A stretch of 64,000 nt of DNA from VRUE01 sp963697805 (GCA_963697805.1 CAVOPB010000002.1:1127223-1191222), one strand, 5' to 3'; positions 19,880 to 28,404 are shown, counted from the first letter of the stretch. Translations and numbers: made by a program. Notes: a model not told the origin generated them from the letters alone.

Positions 19880-21252
19880 AGCCCGTAGGCCTCGAGCAGC
19901 TTCAGCCACAGCTCGCTGCGCGTCGGGTAGGCGGCGACCGCGTGGCGCAGGCGCCCCAATGGCACCTCTCCGACGACGGCGATGGTCGCGCCGTGGAGGA
20001 ACTCAGCCGTCTCGAAGCCGCAGAAGGTCGCGCCGACGACCGTCCCGGCCGACTCATCGACCACGAGCCGGGTCGTGCCGCCCGTCCCCTTGCCCTGGAA
20101 ACTCGCGCCGGCGGTCCCTTCGGTGCTGACGTCGACGGCACGGGCGTCGATTCCCTCCGCCTCCGCCTGCTCCAGGGTCTTCCCGATCGCTGCGACCTGG
20201 GGGTCGGTGAAGATGACCCGGGGCGAGCCGATTCCCTCGGCGATCGCCTCGACCGGCCGGCCGTGGACGTTCTCGGCCACGACCCACCCCTGGTACTTGC
20301 CCATGTGGGTGAAGAGCGCCCGGCCGTTGACGTCGCCGACCGCGTAGAGCCAGTCCCTGCCGCCGACGCGGAGGCTGTCGTCGGTCGTGAGGTAGCCCCG
20401 CTCGTCGGTGTCGGCGCCGACCGTGTCCAACCCGATCGAGTCGGTGCGAGGTCTGCGGCCGATCGCGATCAGGACCTCGGCCGCCGTGACCGAGCTGCCG
20501 TCGTCGAAGGAGACCTCGACCCCGTCCCCAGCGGGGGCGACGCCGACGGCCCTGGTCCCGGTCCTGACGTCGACGCCGTAGGCGCCCCGCAGTGAGTCGG
20601 CGACCAGTTCGCCGGCGAAGGGCTCCTCACGCGGCAGCAGCCGTTCGCCTGCCCCGACCAGCGTCACCTCGGATCCGAGCGTCGACCACGCCTGCGCGAG
20701 CTCGGTGCCGACCGGGCCGGCGCCGAGGACGACCATGCTCGGCGGGACCCGCTTCGAGGTCGTGGCGTCGCGGTTGTTCCAGGCCCGCACCGTGTCGAGG
20801 CCTTCGATCGGCGGCATCGCCGCGCTGCTGCCGGTCGCGACGACGATCGCCCTCCTCGCGGTCAGGATGTCGTCGCCGACCACGACCCTGCGCTCACCGT
20901 CGAGGCGGCCCGAGCTCCGTAAGAGCTCGATGCCCCGGTCTTTCAGCCACGGCAGCTGGCCCGAGTCGTCGCGGTCATGGATCACCTCGTCGCGCCGCGC
21001 CAGCATCGCCTCGGCGTCGAGCCCCCCGGTCACCGCCTCCTTCACCCCGGGCACCCGGCGGGCCTCGGCGAACAGCTCTCCGGGACGCAACAGAGCCTTC
21101 GAGGGCATGCAGGCGTAGTAGGAGCATTCACCACCGACCAGACCCGGCTCGACGATCGCGACCCGCAGGCCACCATCGGCGAGGCGTCCGGCACAGACCT
21201 CTCCGGGAGCCCCGGCGCCGAGGACGATTGCGTCGAACTCCCGCTCTGCCAT
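19876..21252 (-). CDS. FAD-dependent pyridine nucleotide-disulfide oxidoreductase
   Basis: A 458-residue class I flavoprotein disulfide reductase. FAD motif: FDAIVLGAGAPGEVCAGRLA. Redox-active pair CSYYAC in GGECSYYACMPSKALLRP, with the CxxxxC spacing of dihydrolipoamide dehydrogenase and mercuric reductase. NAD(P) motif: MVVLGAGPVGTELAQAWSTLG. Second FAD motif: WLYAVGDVNGRALFTHMGKYQG. The C-terminal dimerisation domain lacks the His-Glu pair context of glutathione reductase; the end has GATIAVVGEVPLGRLRHAV. The substrate is uncertain. ATG 21252 is chosen because earlier codons would run into the ssrA gene. Confidence 0.9.
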   Translation of the reverse strand: MAEREFDAIVLGAGAPGEVCAGRLADGGLRVAIVEPGLVGGECSYYACMPSKALLRPGELFAEARRVPGVKEAVTGGLDAEAMLARRDEVIHDRDDSGQLPWLKDRGIELLRSSGRLDGERRVVVGDDILTARRAIVVATGSSAAMPPIEGLDTVRAWNNRDATTSKRVPPSMVVLGAGPVGTELAQAWSTLGSEVTLVGAGERLLPREEPFAGELVADSLRGAYGVDVRTGTRAVGVAPAGDGVEVSFDDGSSVTAAEVLIAIGRRPRTDSIGLDTVGADTDERGYLTTDDSLRVGGRDWLYAVGDVNGRALFTHMGKYQGWVVAENVHGRPVEAIAEGIGSPRVIFTDPQVAAIGKTLEQAEAEGIDARAVDVSTEGTAGASFQGKGTGGTTRLVVDESAGTVVGATFCGFETAEFLHGATIAVVGEVPLGRLRHAVAAYPTRSELWLKLLEAYGL

Positions 21253-21263
21253 CCACCACACCG

Positions 21264-21269
21264 TACAAT
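21264..21269 (+). promoter_or_regulatory. Possible -10 element for ssrA
   Basis: TACAAT stands 18 bases before the mature tmRNA 5' end, in the 34-base gap between the divergent oxidoreductase start and ssrA. The same GTACAATCGAC string recurs at 28760-28770 before the PhoB-like gene. No convincing -35 hexamer is visible. Confidence 0.35.
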
Positions 21270-21286
21270 CGACGAAGACATAGCAC

Positions 21287-21643
21287 GGGGGCGACAGGCT
21301 TCGACTTGGTCGGTCCGTGCGAACGGTTGCAGGCCGAGGTTGCCGGAGGCCTCGCAAAACACCGGCACCAACCAATACGTGCGGACCATGAGTTCGCCCT
21401 CGCTGCTTAGTCAATAGCTAAGTGATGAGAGTCGGCCCTCTCCCGCCCGCGGAGGGGGGTTCCGGCTTCAATTGCGGGCTCACCCAGGCGGAGCGCCTCG
21501 GCCGCCAGGGGAAATTTGAGGGGCTCTATCTTCCGCAGTGCCCGCCGGCGCGGACCCCGGGAGACGAGAATCAAGCGCCGGCTATGCCTGTAGACGCCTT
21601 CGCGCTACGACCAGGGACGCCGGTTCGATTCCGGCCGCCTCCA
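21287..21643 (+). ncRNA. ssrA: Transfer-messenger RNA (tmRNA)
   Basis: Rescues stalled ribosomes together with SmpB. The 5' end GGGGGCGACAGGCTTCGACT and the 3' T-arm GGTTCGATTCC followed by CGCCTCCA form the tRNA-like domain. The seven-base acceptor stem GGGGGCG pairs with CGCCTCC, the last A is the discriminator, and CCA is not encoded. The tag reading frame starts at resume codon GCA 21354 and ends with TAG at 21408-21410. It encodes the 18-residue tag AKHRHQPIRADHEFALAA, whose ALAA end is the usual ClpXP/ClpAP degron. GC-rich paired segments between 21420 and 21600 are the pseudoknots. Total length about 357 nt. Confidence 0.95.
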
Positions 21644-21673
21644 TAGGTCCACAGTTCGGCTTACTTCTTCACA

Positions 21674-22219
21674 ATGGGCGTCCTGAGCGCCTGGCGCCAC
21701 ATCCGCGCGATCGCCCTCCTGCCCGGAATCGCCGCGGTTGGCGCGCCGGCGCTGATCCTCCTCGGCTCCGGCACGAGTGTCGGTTGGGGGCTCGCCGGCG
21801 CCCTGGCCTTCCTTCCCGTTCTCCTCGGAACCGTCCTGATCGCTGCCGGACTCGCGGTCTGGGTCTGGACGGTCAGGATGCTCGCCACGGTGGGGAAGGG
21901 GACGCTCGCGCCCTGGGACCCCACCAAGCGTCTGGTCGCAGCGGGGCCCTACCGCCAGATGCGCAATCCGATGATCGCCGCCGTCCTCGCGGTCCTGGCC
22001 GGCGAGGCCGCGCTGTTCGGGTCGCCGGAGCTGATCGTCTGGTGCGTGGTGTTCTTTGCGATCAACCACCTCTTCTTCCTTCTCTACGAGGAGCCGGCGA
22101 TGGAGCGCCGCTTCGGTGAGGAGTACCGCGCCTACGCGCGCGAGGTGCCGCGCTGGCTGCCGCGCCGCAGCCAGCCGAGCACCTGGGCGGCGTCGCGGTC
22201 GGGCGGAAATACGGGGTAG
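21674..22219 (+). CDS. Isoprenylcysteine carboxyl methyltransferase-family membrane protein
   Basis: A 181-residue polytopic membrane protein with about four to five hydrophobic helices. The ICMT/PEMT signature is in the second half: LVAAGPYRQMRNPMIAAVLA and the EEPAMERRFGEEYRAYAREV box that binds S-adenosylmethionine. Bacterial members usually methylate small molecules or lipids; the substrate is unknown. It starts 30 bases after ssrA. Its last 88 bases overlap the peroxiredoxin gene on the other strand. Confidence 0.85.
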   Translation: MGVLSAWRHIRAIALLPGIAAVGAPALILLGSGTSVGWGLAGALAFLPVLLGTVLIAAGLAVWVWTVRMLATVGKGTLAPWDPTKRLVAAGPYRQMRNPMIAAVLAVLAGEAALFGSPELIVWCVVFFAINHLFFLLYEEPAMERRFGEEYRAYAREVPRWLPRRSQPSTWAASRSGGNTG

Positions 22220-22716
22220 AAGGCCTTGACGATCCGCCCCTCCTCGACGATCAGGGTCAGGCGCCGGTAGAGGGCCATCCCATCGACCTCGAAGGTGGGG
22301 AGGCCCAGCTCGGAGGCGAGGCGCAGCCCCTCGTCGCTCAATAGCGCGAACGGGATCTGCTCGCGCGCGGCGAACTCGCGCTGTTCGGCGGGGCTCTGGG
22401 CGCTGATCCCGACCACCGTCGCGCCGAGGGCGTCGAACTCGGCGAGGGCGTCGCGGTAGGCGCAGCTCTGCGGCGTGCAGCCGCGGGCGCCCGGTATGTC
22501 GTCCCATCCGCCGGGCAGCGCCTGCCCGGGGACGCCGGTCCGCGGGTAGGCGTAGGCCACGAGAAGACCCGCCCCGAGCGCGGCCAGGCTCGCCTCGCCG
22601 CCGCCGGCGGTCGACGTCAGGCTCAGATCGGGCACAGGCAGGCCCTCGAGGTGGTCGGCGGCCCCATCGTCCTCGGGGACCGGCAGGTCGTCGGGAAGGC
22701 GCAGGAGGTCGCTCAC
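22132..22716 (-). CDS. Peroxiredoxin (AhpC/TSA, BCP-like)
   Basis: A 194-residue thiol peroxidase. The active-site region is IPGARGCTPQSCAYRD: GCTPQSC carries the peroxidatic Cys and a second Cys five residues later. The preceding WDD segment and the downstream ATVVGISAQSPAEQREFAA and FALLSDEGLRLASELGLPTF are family hallmarks. I start at GTG 22716 (VSDLLRLPDDLPVP); the longer open frame reads back through the opposite-strand DUF1697 gene and is not protein-like. The C-terminus overlaps the ICMT-like gene in antisense. Confidence 0.85.
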   Translation of the reverse strand: MSDLLRLPDDLPVPEDDGAADHLEGLPVPDLSLTSTAGGGEASLAALGAGLLVAYAYPRTGVPGQALPGGWDDIPGARGCTPQSCAYRDALAEFDALGATVVGISAQSPAEQREFAAREQIPFALLSDEGLRLASELGLPTFEVDGMALYRRLTLIVEEGRIVKAFYPVFPPDRDAAQVLGWLRRGSQRGTSRA

Positions 22717-22761
22717 CCCGCGAGCTTCCCAGTTCGCGGCCTGCTCCGTACCCTGGGCCGC

Positions 22762-23304
22762 ATGACCACCCATGCCGCCTTCCTGCGGGGGATGAACCTC
22801 GGCGGCCGCAGGATCACGAACAAGGACCTCGGCGCCGCGGTCTCCGGCCTCGGCTTCGAGCAGGTCGAGACATTCAGGGCGAGCGGCAACGTGGTCTTCG
22901 CCGCCGACGGGGGCATCGAGCCGCAGGTCGCCGAGCGGCTTGAAACGGGCCTCGCCGACGCACTCGGGTACGAGGTGCCGGTCTTCCTGCGCAGCGCAAA
23001 GGAGATCCGGGCGATCGCCACCCAGGAGCCGTTCGAGCCGGGCCAACTCACCACCTCGAAGGGAAAACTCCAGGTGGTGCTGCTGCTCGAGAAGCCGGCG
23101 GCGAAGGCGCGTCGCGAGGCGCTGGCCCTGGCGACGGATGACGACTCGCTCGCGCTCGATGGACGCGAGCTCTACTGGCTGCCGAGTGGAGGGATGTCCG
23201 ACTCCGAGCTCGACCTCAAGGCGATCGGCGCAGCGCTCGGGTTGACGACGATCCGGACGATGGGCACGGTCGAGCAGATCGCGTCCAAGTACTTCGCCGA
23301 CTAG
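22762..23304 (+). CDS. DUF1697 family protein
   Basis: A 180-residue protein recognised by THAAFLRGMNLGGRRITNKD at the start, VETFRASGNVVFAAD near residue 40, and VFLRSAKEIRAIATQEPF. The C-terminal TTIRTMGTVEQIASKYFAD is also a family hallmark. The family is widespread in Actinobacteria and has no established biochemical function. ATG 22762 is the natural start. It diverges from the peroxiredoxin gene with a 45-base gap. Confidence 0.9.
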   Translation: MTTHAAFLRGMNLGGRRITNKDLGAAVSGLGFEQVETFRASGNVVFAADGGIEPQVAERLETGLADALGYEVPVFLRSAKEIRAIATQEPFEPGQLTTSKGKLQVVLLLEKPAAKARREALALATDDDSLALDGRELYWLPSGGMSDSELDLKAIGAALGLTTIRTMGTVEQIASKYFAD

Positions 23305-24227
23305 AGATCCGAGCGCGGCAGCGCCGCGAGCTCGATCTCGGAGCTGACCCTGGCGATCTCCTCCGGCAGCCGCGCCACCTGGGCGTTTGCGACGAACTCG
23401 ATCGGGCTGCCGAGCGGGCGGAAGAAGTTGTCGTAGTGGGTGGGCACCACCATCCGCGGCTGCAGCCGCGGCAGGATGCGCTCCCAGTAGGACTCGGTGA
23501 AGCTGCGGCCGGCGACCCCGGCGAGGAAGACGTCGACGCCCCTCTCCCGGATCGCATCATCGATCAGATTGGCGCTGCCCTGGTGGTAGAGGGTGACCCC
23601 GCCGACCCTGATCGAGATCCCCCAGACCTGCCCGCACCGGTAGGCGCCGGGGGCGAGTGAGTCGAGGTGCTCGCAGGTCAGTTCCCCGTCGAACGGGACA
23701 GCGAGGCCCAGCAGCAGCTTCGAGTGGAGGCTCGGCGTGAAGCTGACCTCGAACGGGCCGAGCTCGTAGACCCGGTAGGGATCGACCTCGACCGCCCTTT
23801 CGGCGAGCCCGTGGAGCGCCATCAGCCTGACGAGAGATCTCGACCCGTAGGCGTTGCACTCGAAGCGGCGGGCGATCTCCGGGGCGTCGACCGCGTGGTC
23901 GAAATGGGTGTGGCCGACGAGGACGCCCACGACCTCGCCCGGCGCCGTCAGGAAGCGGTCGAGGGTCGCCCTCTGTGGCAGGTTCGGACGGCGCAGGAGG
24001 ATGTCGCGGAACGGCACCCGGGAGAGGAAGGGGTCGATGAACAGGGTCTGGCCCTCGTGCGTGAGGCGGTAGCCGGAGACCCCGAGCCATTCGATCTCCA
24101 GTCCGGCCGGCAGCTCGAGCGGCCGGGTCTCCAACTCGCCGAGGGCCTGCCCGTCGTCGCGTTCGGAGCTGTGCTTCCTGGCGCGGGCCCGCGCCAGGTC
24201 CCCCAGGTGTCGCAATGGCCCGGACAC
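23301..24227 (-). CDS. MBL-fold metallo-hydrolase
   Basis: A 308-residue metallo-beta-lactamase-fold enzyme. Zinc motif VLVGHTHFDHAVDAPEIA (HxHxDH) near residue 105, with further histidines in FTPSLHSKLLLG and VVPTHYDNFFRPLG. LEIEWLGVSGYRLTHEGQTL at residue 42 is the first strand pair, as in UlaG/UPF0173-like lactonases and hydrolases. Substrate unknown. The stop overlaps the DUF1697 stop by four bases in convergent orientation. It lies downstream of the OsmC gene in the same direction. Confidence 0.88.
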   Translation of the reverse strand: MSGPLRHLGDLARARARKHSSERDDGQALGELETRPLELPAGLEIEWLGVSGYRLTHEGQTLFIDPFLSRVPFRDILLRRPNLPQRATLDRFLTAPGEVVGVLVGHTHFDHAVDAPEIARRFECNAYGSRSLVRLMALHGLAERAVEVDPYRVYELGPFEVSFTPSLHSKLLLGLAVPFDGELTCEHLDSLAPGAYRCGQVWGISIRVGGVTLYHQGSANLIDDAIRERGVDVFLAGVAGRSFTESYWERILPRLQPRMVVPTHYDNFFRPLGSPIEFVANAQVARLPEEIARVSSEIELAALPRSDL

Positions 24228-24238
24228 CCGGTCGGCGG

Positions 24239-24745
24239 TCAGCCGGCGCGCACGTCGGCCGTCAGCCGGGGCGGGGTCGCGAGGGTCTGGAAAACCGTGC
24301 AGTAGCGCTCGGTCAGCTCCAGCAGCTTCTCGATTTCCGCCTCGGCGGCGTCGGTCTCGAGGTCGAAGCTGAGGCGGATCGCGCGGAAGCCGACCGGCGC
24401 CTCGCGGTCGACCGAGAGCGTGCCACGGAAGTCGAGGTCGCCCTCGGCGCTGACCCGTCCGGCGGCGATCGAGATCCCGAGCGAGGTCGCCACGGCTCTC
24501 ATCGTCACCCCGGCGCAGGCGACCAGCGCCTCAAGCAGCATGTCGCCCGAGCAGAGCAACGTGCCGTCCCCACCCGCGGCCGGATGCAGCCCCGCCGCGG
24601 CGACGGCCCGCCCGGTCTCGACCGAGCAGGTCACCCCCTCACCGAGGGCACCGTCAGCGTGCAGGGTCACGAGCGCCGCCTCGGGGCTCTCCGCGTAGCG
24701 TTCCTTCAGCGGCGTCTGTATCGCGCGCAGCTCGTCGCGTTCCAC
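24239..24745 (-). CDS. OsmC/Ohr-family protein
   Basis: A 168-residue protein with the OsmC fold. The two conserved cysteines are in EALVACAGVTMRAVA and ELTERYCTVFQTLA, the positions used for thiol-dependent hydroperoxide reduction in this family. The N-terminal part is longer than in Ohr proteins, nearer to the YhfA-like OsmC branch. It probably helps detoxify organic peroxides. It is 11 bases upstream of the MBL-fold gene on the same strand. Confidence 0.88.
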   Translation of the reverse strand: MERDELRAIQTPLKERYAESPEAALVTLHADGALGEGVTCSVETGRAVAAAGLHPAAGGDGTLLCSGDMLLEALVACAGVTMRAVATSLGISIAAGRVSAEGDLDFRGTLSVDREAPVGFRAIRLSFDLETDAAEAEIEKLLELTERYCTVFQTLATPPRLTADVRAG

Positions 24746-24771
24746 ACCTGGAGGCTACGCGACGGACCCGG

Positions 24772-25665
24772 TCAGAAGACGATCGTCCGCGCCCCGTCCA
24801 GCAGCACCCGGTCGTCGACGTGGGCCTTGACGGCGCGGGCGAGGACGAGCCGCTCGATGTCGCGGCCGATCCGCATCAGGTCGGCGGTCTCGTCACGGTG
24901 GCTGACCCTGGTTACGTCCTGGTCGATGATCGGGCCCGCGTCGAGCTCCTCGGTGACGTAGTGGGCGGTCGCGCCGATCAGCTTCACGCCGCGCTCGTGG
25001 GCGCGGGCGTAGGGATCGGCGCCGACGAAGGCCGGCAGGAAGCTGTGATGGATGTTGATCGCCGGCGCCTCGAGTCGCCGCAGGAACTCGCCGCTGAGGA
25101 TCTGCATGTAGCGGGCGAGGACGAGCAGGTCGACCCCCTCGCCGAGCAGCTCCAGCGTGCGCGCCTCGGCCGCGTCCCTGGCGTCGGGGTCGACCGGGAC
25201 ATGGTGGAAGGGGAGGCCGAGCGAGTGCACCTGCTCGGCGTGGTCGGGGTGGTTGGAGATGACGCACGCGATCTCGGCCCCGAGCTCGCCGCTGCGCCAG
25301 CGCCAGAGCAGGTCGGATAGGCAGTGGTCTTCGCGTGAGACCATCACCGCGACCCGCTTGCGCTCGCTCGACTCGGCGAACCGGTGCTCCATCTCGAACG
25401 GCTCGGCGATCTCCTCCCGGAACCTTCGGCGCAGGGCGGCGCGATCGGCCGGCGCCGGCGGCTCGAATGCCATCCGCATGAAGAACCGCCCCTCGCGACT
25501 CGAGTGCTGGTCGGCGTCGACGATGTTGAGATCGGCATCGGCGAGGAAGCCGCTGACGGCGGCAATCAGGCCGGGCCGGTCGGGGCAGGCGAGGAGCAGC
25601 CGCGATGTCAGATGCTCGTCTTCGATCGGCGAATCATCCCCGAGATCGGGCGAAAGTCCCTGCAA
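24772..25665 (-). CDS. purU: Formyltetrahydrofolate deformylase
   Basis: Hydrolyses 10-formyl-THF to THF and formate, balancing one-carbon pools. The 297-residue product has an N-terminal ACT domain (LLLACPDRPGLIAAVSGFLA, residues 23-90) and a formyltransferase-fold catalytic domain with MVSREDHCLSDLLWRWRSGE, the catalytic NIHHSFLPAFVG and TEELDAGPIIDQD. The order and length match PurU rather than PurN. Confidence 0.95.
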   Translation of the reverse strand: MQGLSPDLGDDSPIEDEHLTSRLLLACPDRPGLIAAVSGFLADADLNIVDADQHSSREGRFFMRMAFEPPAPADRAALRRRFREEIAEPFEMEHRFAESSERKRVAVMVSREDHCLSDLLWRWRSGELGAEIACVISNHPDHAEQVHSLGLPFHHVPVDPDARDAAEARTLELLGEGVDLLVLARYMQILSGEFLRRLEAPAINIHHSFLPAFVGADPYARAHERGVKLIGATAHYVTEELDAGPIIDQDVTRVSHRDETADLMRIGRDIERLVLARAVKAHVDDRVLLDGARTIVF

Positions 25666-25791
25666 GACAAGGTTCAGGTTTGGTTCAGAGATCTTGCGCC
25701 ATGCCTGAGCTTGTGGCGTTTGGCGCGATGAATGTGAGGAGTGTGATGGCCCTCACTCTGCGGCGGCTCGAACCCAGCCACGGTTCCCCGC

Positions 25792-26283
25792 TTGCTTACA
25801 AAACGCACATATTCAGTCCTTGCCCTCATCGCGGTCCTCGCGCTCCCCTCCGCCGCCATCGGCGCCGGCAGGGAGCGCGGCTCGAAGGAGCGCATCGGCA
25901 TCGGAGCCGGCCATCCGGCCGCGCTCGACGTTCTCTACCGGCCGGTGACCAGCTTCCACCGCGCGATCGACGTCGGGCTGCGGCGGATCCACGCCGGGCG
26001 CCGCGCCGAAGCGCGCCGCGAACGCCGTGAGGCGTACTCGACGCTCCCGGGCGGCGTCTCCCTCTCGACCCTCGAGGCGATCGCCTCCTGCGAGTCCGGC
26101 GGCGACCCGACGATCGTCTCCTCAGACGGGAGCTACCGGGGCAAATACCAGTTCACGTACGAAACGTGGGCCTCCGTCGGCGGCAGCGGCGACCCGGCCG
26201 CGGCGCCCGAGGCCGAGCAGGACTACCGTGCGGCGCTGCTGTACGCCGGCTCGGGGTCCAGCCCCTGGCCCGTCTGCGGCTGA
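25792..26283 (+). CDS. Secreted resuscitation-promoting-factor-like transglycosylase
   Basis: A 163-residue exported protein. A signal peptide (YSVLALIAVLALPSAAIGAG) is followed by a charged linker. The C-terminal Rpf/transglycosylase-like domain is LSTLEAIASCESGGDPTIVS, with the catalytic Glu in CESGG, then GSYRGKYQFTYETWASVGG and YAGSGSSPWPVCG. In actinobacteria such enzymes cleave peptidoglycan during exit from dormancy. The start at TTG 25792 is the only one preceding the signal peptide in this frame. Confidence 0.87.
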   Translation: MLTKRTYSVLALIAVLALPSAAIGAGRERGSKERIGIGAGHPAALDVLYRPVTSFHRAIDVGLRRIHAGRRAEARRERREAYSTLPGGVSLSTLEAIASCESGGDPTIVSSDGSYRGKYQFTYETWASVGGSGDPAAAPEAEQDYRAALLYAGSGSSPWPVCG

Positions 26284-26291
26284 GCGGCGAG

Positions 26292-26317
26292 GGGCAGGCG
26301 CCGCCCGGCGCCTGCCC
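26292..26317 (+). terminator. Strong hairpin terminator after the Rpf-like gene
   Basis: A perfect 11-bp stem GGGCAGGCGCC / GGCGCCTGCCC with a four-base loop starts nine bases after the stop codon at 26283. The following bases are only moderately U-rich (TACGATCCTCTTT). Confidence 0.7.
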
Positions 26318-26400
26318 TACGATCCTCTTTCGATGAGCGCGGAGCGAGCAAGCGTGCATCTCTGTCTCGTCGCGCAGCGAGCAAAGCGCGAGAAATTGTC

Positions 26401-27249
26401 ATGAATGAAGAGCGAGTTCCCGCTCCGGACCCCGAGGGGCCGACTCGCAAGCCGCTTGCGGAGGCGATCGAGGAGGCAACGGTCCGGGCGCCGACCCGGG
26501 GCAACCGCAAGCTCGAGAGCTTCCTCTCGGCGGTGAACGAGGACGAGCAGGTCCGGACCTGGTGGTACATGGCCCAGGTCCATGCCGAACGACTGGGGAT
26601 GTCGGACCACTCGTGGGTCCACATGCAGATCGTCCTCAACATCGCCCTGCGGCTGCTGCGGCTGCTGCTCAAGGCCGGAGTCGAGCCGTCCGTCGTCAGT
26701 GACCACGGACTGTCGGCCCGCGACGCCGAGGTCGTCGTCGCCGGGGGCGCGCTGCTGCACGACATCGGGATGTCGATCCACCGCAACGACCACGAGGCCT
26801 ACAGCCTCTTCCTTGCCGCCGGCGCCCTTGACCGGTTGCTCGCCGACTCCTACCGCGAGCCCAAACGGACCGTAATCGCCTCGGAGATCCTCCACGCGAT
26901 CATCGGCCACCGCCGCCGCGGCGAGCCCTACACCGTCGAGGCCGGTGTGGTCAGGGTCGCCGACGCGCTGGACATGGCCCAGGGCCGGATTCGGATCCCG
27001 CTCGAGGCCGGGCGCGAGGGCATCCACTCGATCTCCGCCGCGGCCGTCGACGAGGTCCGGATCGAGGCCGGGGAGGAGCGGGCCGTCCGGATCGAGATCG
27101 AGCTCAACAACTCGGCCGGGATCTTCCAGGTCGACGACCTGCTGGCGACGAAGATTCGCGGCACGCCGCTCGAGGGGCGGGTCGAAGTCGTCGCGAAGAT
27201 CGAGGGGGAGAGCGAGAAACGCCTGCTCTCCGGGTTTACGCTCGAGTAG
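26401..27249 (+). CDS. HD-domain metal-dependent phosphohydrolase
   Basis: A 282-residue protein with an HD domain: His in SDHSWVHMQIVLNIALRLL, the HD pair in ALLHDIGMSIHRNDHEAYS, and the distal Asp in VVRVADALDMAQGRI. The C-terminal part (about 210-282) is a separate strand-rich domain. The natural substrate (nucleotide or phosphate ester) cannot be told from sequence. It lies alone between the terminator and a convergent small gene. Confidence 0.87.
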   Translation: MNEERVPAPDPEGPTRKPLAEAIEEATVRAPTRGNRKLESFLSAVNEDEQVRTWWYMAQVHAERLGMSDHSWVHMQIVLNIALRLLRLLLKAGVEPSVVSDHGLSARDAEVVVAGGALLHDIGMSIHRNDHEAYSLFLAAGALDRLLADSYREPKRTVIASEILHAIIGHRRRGEPYTVEAGVVRVADALDMAQGRIRIPLEAGREGIHSISAAAVDEVRIEAGEERAVRIEIELNNSAGIFQVDDLLATKIRGTPLEGRVEVVAKIEGESEKRLLSGFTLE

Positions 27250-27251
27250 GC

Positions 27252-27503
27252 CTAACCGAAGCGGTTGAGGTCGTACTGGCGCATTTCCTTGCGCTTCTCG
27301 AGCCTGCGCTGGATCAGCGAAAGGACGATCGGCAGGGCGGCGAAGAAGACGATCACGCCGAAGCAGAAGAAGGTGACGGTCTTATCGGTGAGCGGGCCCG
27401 CGAGCCCGGTCCCGTTCTCGGCGAGCGCCGCCGGGGCTGCGACGAGCGACAGGGCGAGCACTGTGATGAGTGCGGCGGCGAGGCGGGTGCGGCGCGGCGG
27501 CAT
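27252..27503 (-). CDS. Small two-helix membrane protein
   Basis: An 83-residue protein: a signal-like first hydrophobic segment (LAAALITVLALSLVAAPAALA) and a second membrane helix (VTFFCFGVIVFFAALPIVLSLI), ending in a basic tail LEKRKEMRQYDLNRFG on the cytoplasmic side. Unrecognised. ATG 27503 is chosen; the longer open frame overlaps uppP in antisense and is unlikely. Confidence 0.65.
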   Translation of the reverse strand: MPPRRTRLAAALITVLALSLVAAPAALAENGTGLAGPLTDKTVTFFCFGVIVFFAALPIVLSLIQRRLEKRKEMRQYDLNRFG

Positions 27504-27567
27504 GGTCACGCGCCGCAATCTAGCGCACCTGCAGGCGTGCCGCTGCGGCTCTCCGTAGGCTTGGCCG

Positions 27568-28404
27568 ATGGATTGGTGGGAAGCGGTTCTGTTCGGCGTG
27601 GTGGAGGGATTCACCGAGTTCCTGCCGATCTCGAGCACGGGCCACCTGACGGTCCTCGAGGTGCTTCTCAACCACCCGACCGACGATCCCGAAATCACCG
27701 CCTTCACAGCGATCATCCAGTTCGGGGCAATCGCCGCGACCCTGGTCTTCCTCCGTCGCGATGTAGTCAGGCTGGCGGATGCCTGGTTCCGCGGGCTCAT
27801 GAACCCGGCCGCGCGCAACGCCGGCGACTACCGGTTCGCCTGGGCGGTGATCATCGGATCGATCCCGATCGTGATCGTCGGCATCGCCTTCAAGGACCAG
27901 ATCGAGACGACGCTGCGAAGCCTCTGGTTCGTCGGCTGGGCGCTGATCCTGTGGAGCGGGGTGATGTGGTACGCCGACAGCCGGGCCACGCTGCGCAGGC
28001 ACGAGTCCGACGTCACCTGGCTCGACACCCTGATCATCGGCATCGTCCAGTGCGTGGCGCTGATTCCGGGTGTCTCGCGATCGGGGGCGACAATGTCCGC
28101 CGGCCTTCTGCGCGAAATCGATCGTGTCACGGTGACGCGACTGTCGTTCTTCCTCGCGATCCCGGCCCTGACCGGCGCCGCGATCCTCGAGGGGATCGGA
28201 GAATTCAGCAACATCTCGAGCGGGGTCGGGTGGGGCCCGACGATCGTCGCCACGGTTGTGAGCTTCGCCGTCGCCTTCGTCGCGATCGCCTGGCTGCTGC
28301 GCTACATCGCGCACCACAACTTCTCGATCTTCATCGCTTACCGGGTCGTCCTCGGCCTGCTGATTCTGATCCTGCTCGCCACCGGCATCCTCTCCTCGAC
28401 CTGA
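27568..28404 (+). CDS. uppP: Undecaprenyl-diphosphatase UppP (BacA)
   Basis: Recycles undecaprenyl pyrophosphate to the phosphate carrier for peptidoglycan synthesis. The 278-residue polytopic protein has both signature motifs: VEGFTEFLPISSTGHLTV near residue 15 and LIPGVSRSGATMSAGLLREI near residue 170. Eight or so hydrophobic helices. Length matches the family. Confidence 0.96.
   Translation: MDWWEAVLFGVVEGFTEFLPISSTGHLTVLEVLLNHPTDDPEITAFTAIIQFGAIAATLVFLRRDVVRLADAWFRGLMNPAARNAGDYRFAWAVIIGSIPIVIVGIAFKDQIETTLRSLWFVGWALILWSGVMWYADSRATLRRHESDVTWLDTLIIGIVQCVALIPGVSRSGATMSAGLLREIDRVTVTRLSFFLAIPALTGAAILEGIGEFSNISSGVGWGPTIVATVVSFAVAFVAIAWLLRYIAHHNFSIFIAYRVVLGLLILILLATGILSST

Noticed and set aside
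21643..21700. Genomic-island attachment site at the ssrA 3' end
   Set aside because: tmRNA genes are common targets, but no integrase follows and no repeat of the 3' end was found; the next genes look like host genes.
25673..25689. A fifth PHO box (TTCAGG and TTCAGA, 11 bp apart)
   Set aside because: The spacing fits, but the fifth base is G instead of C in both units and neither neighbour (purU, Rpf-like) is a phosphate gene.
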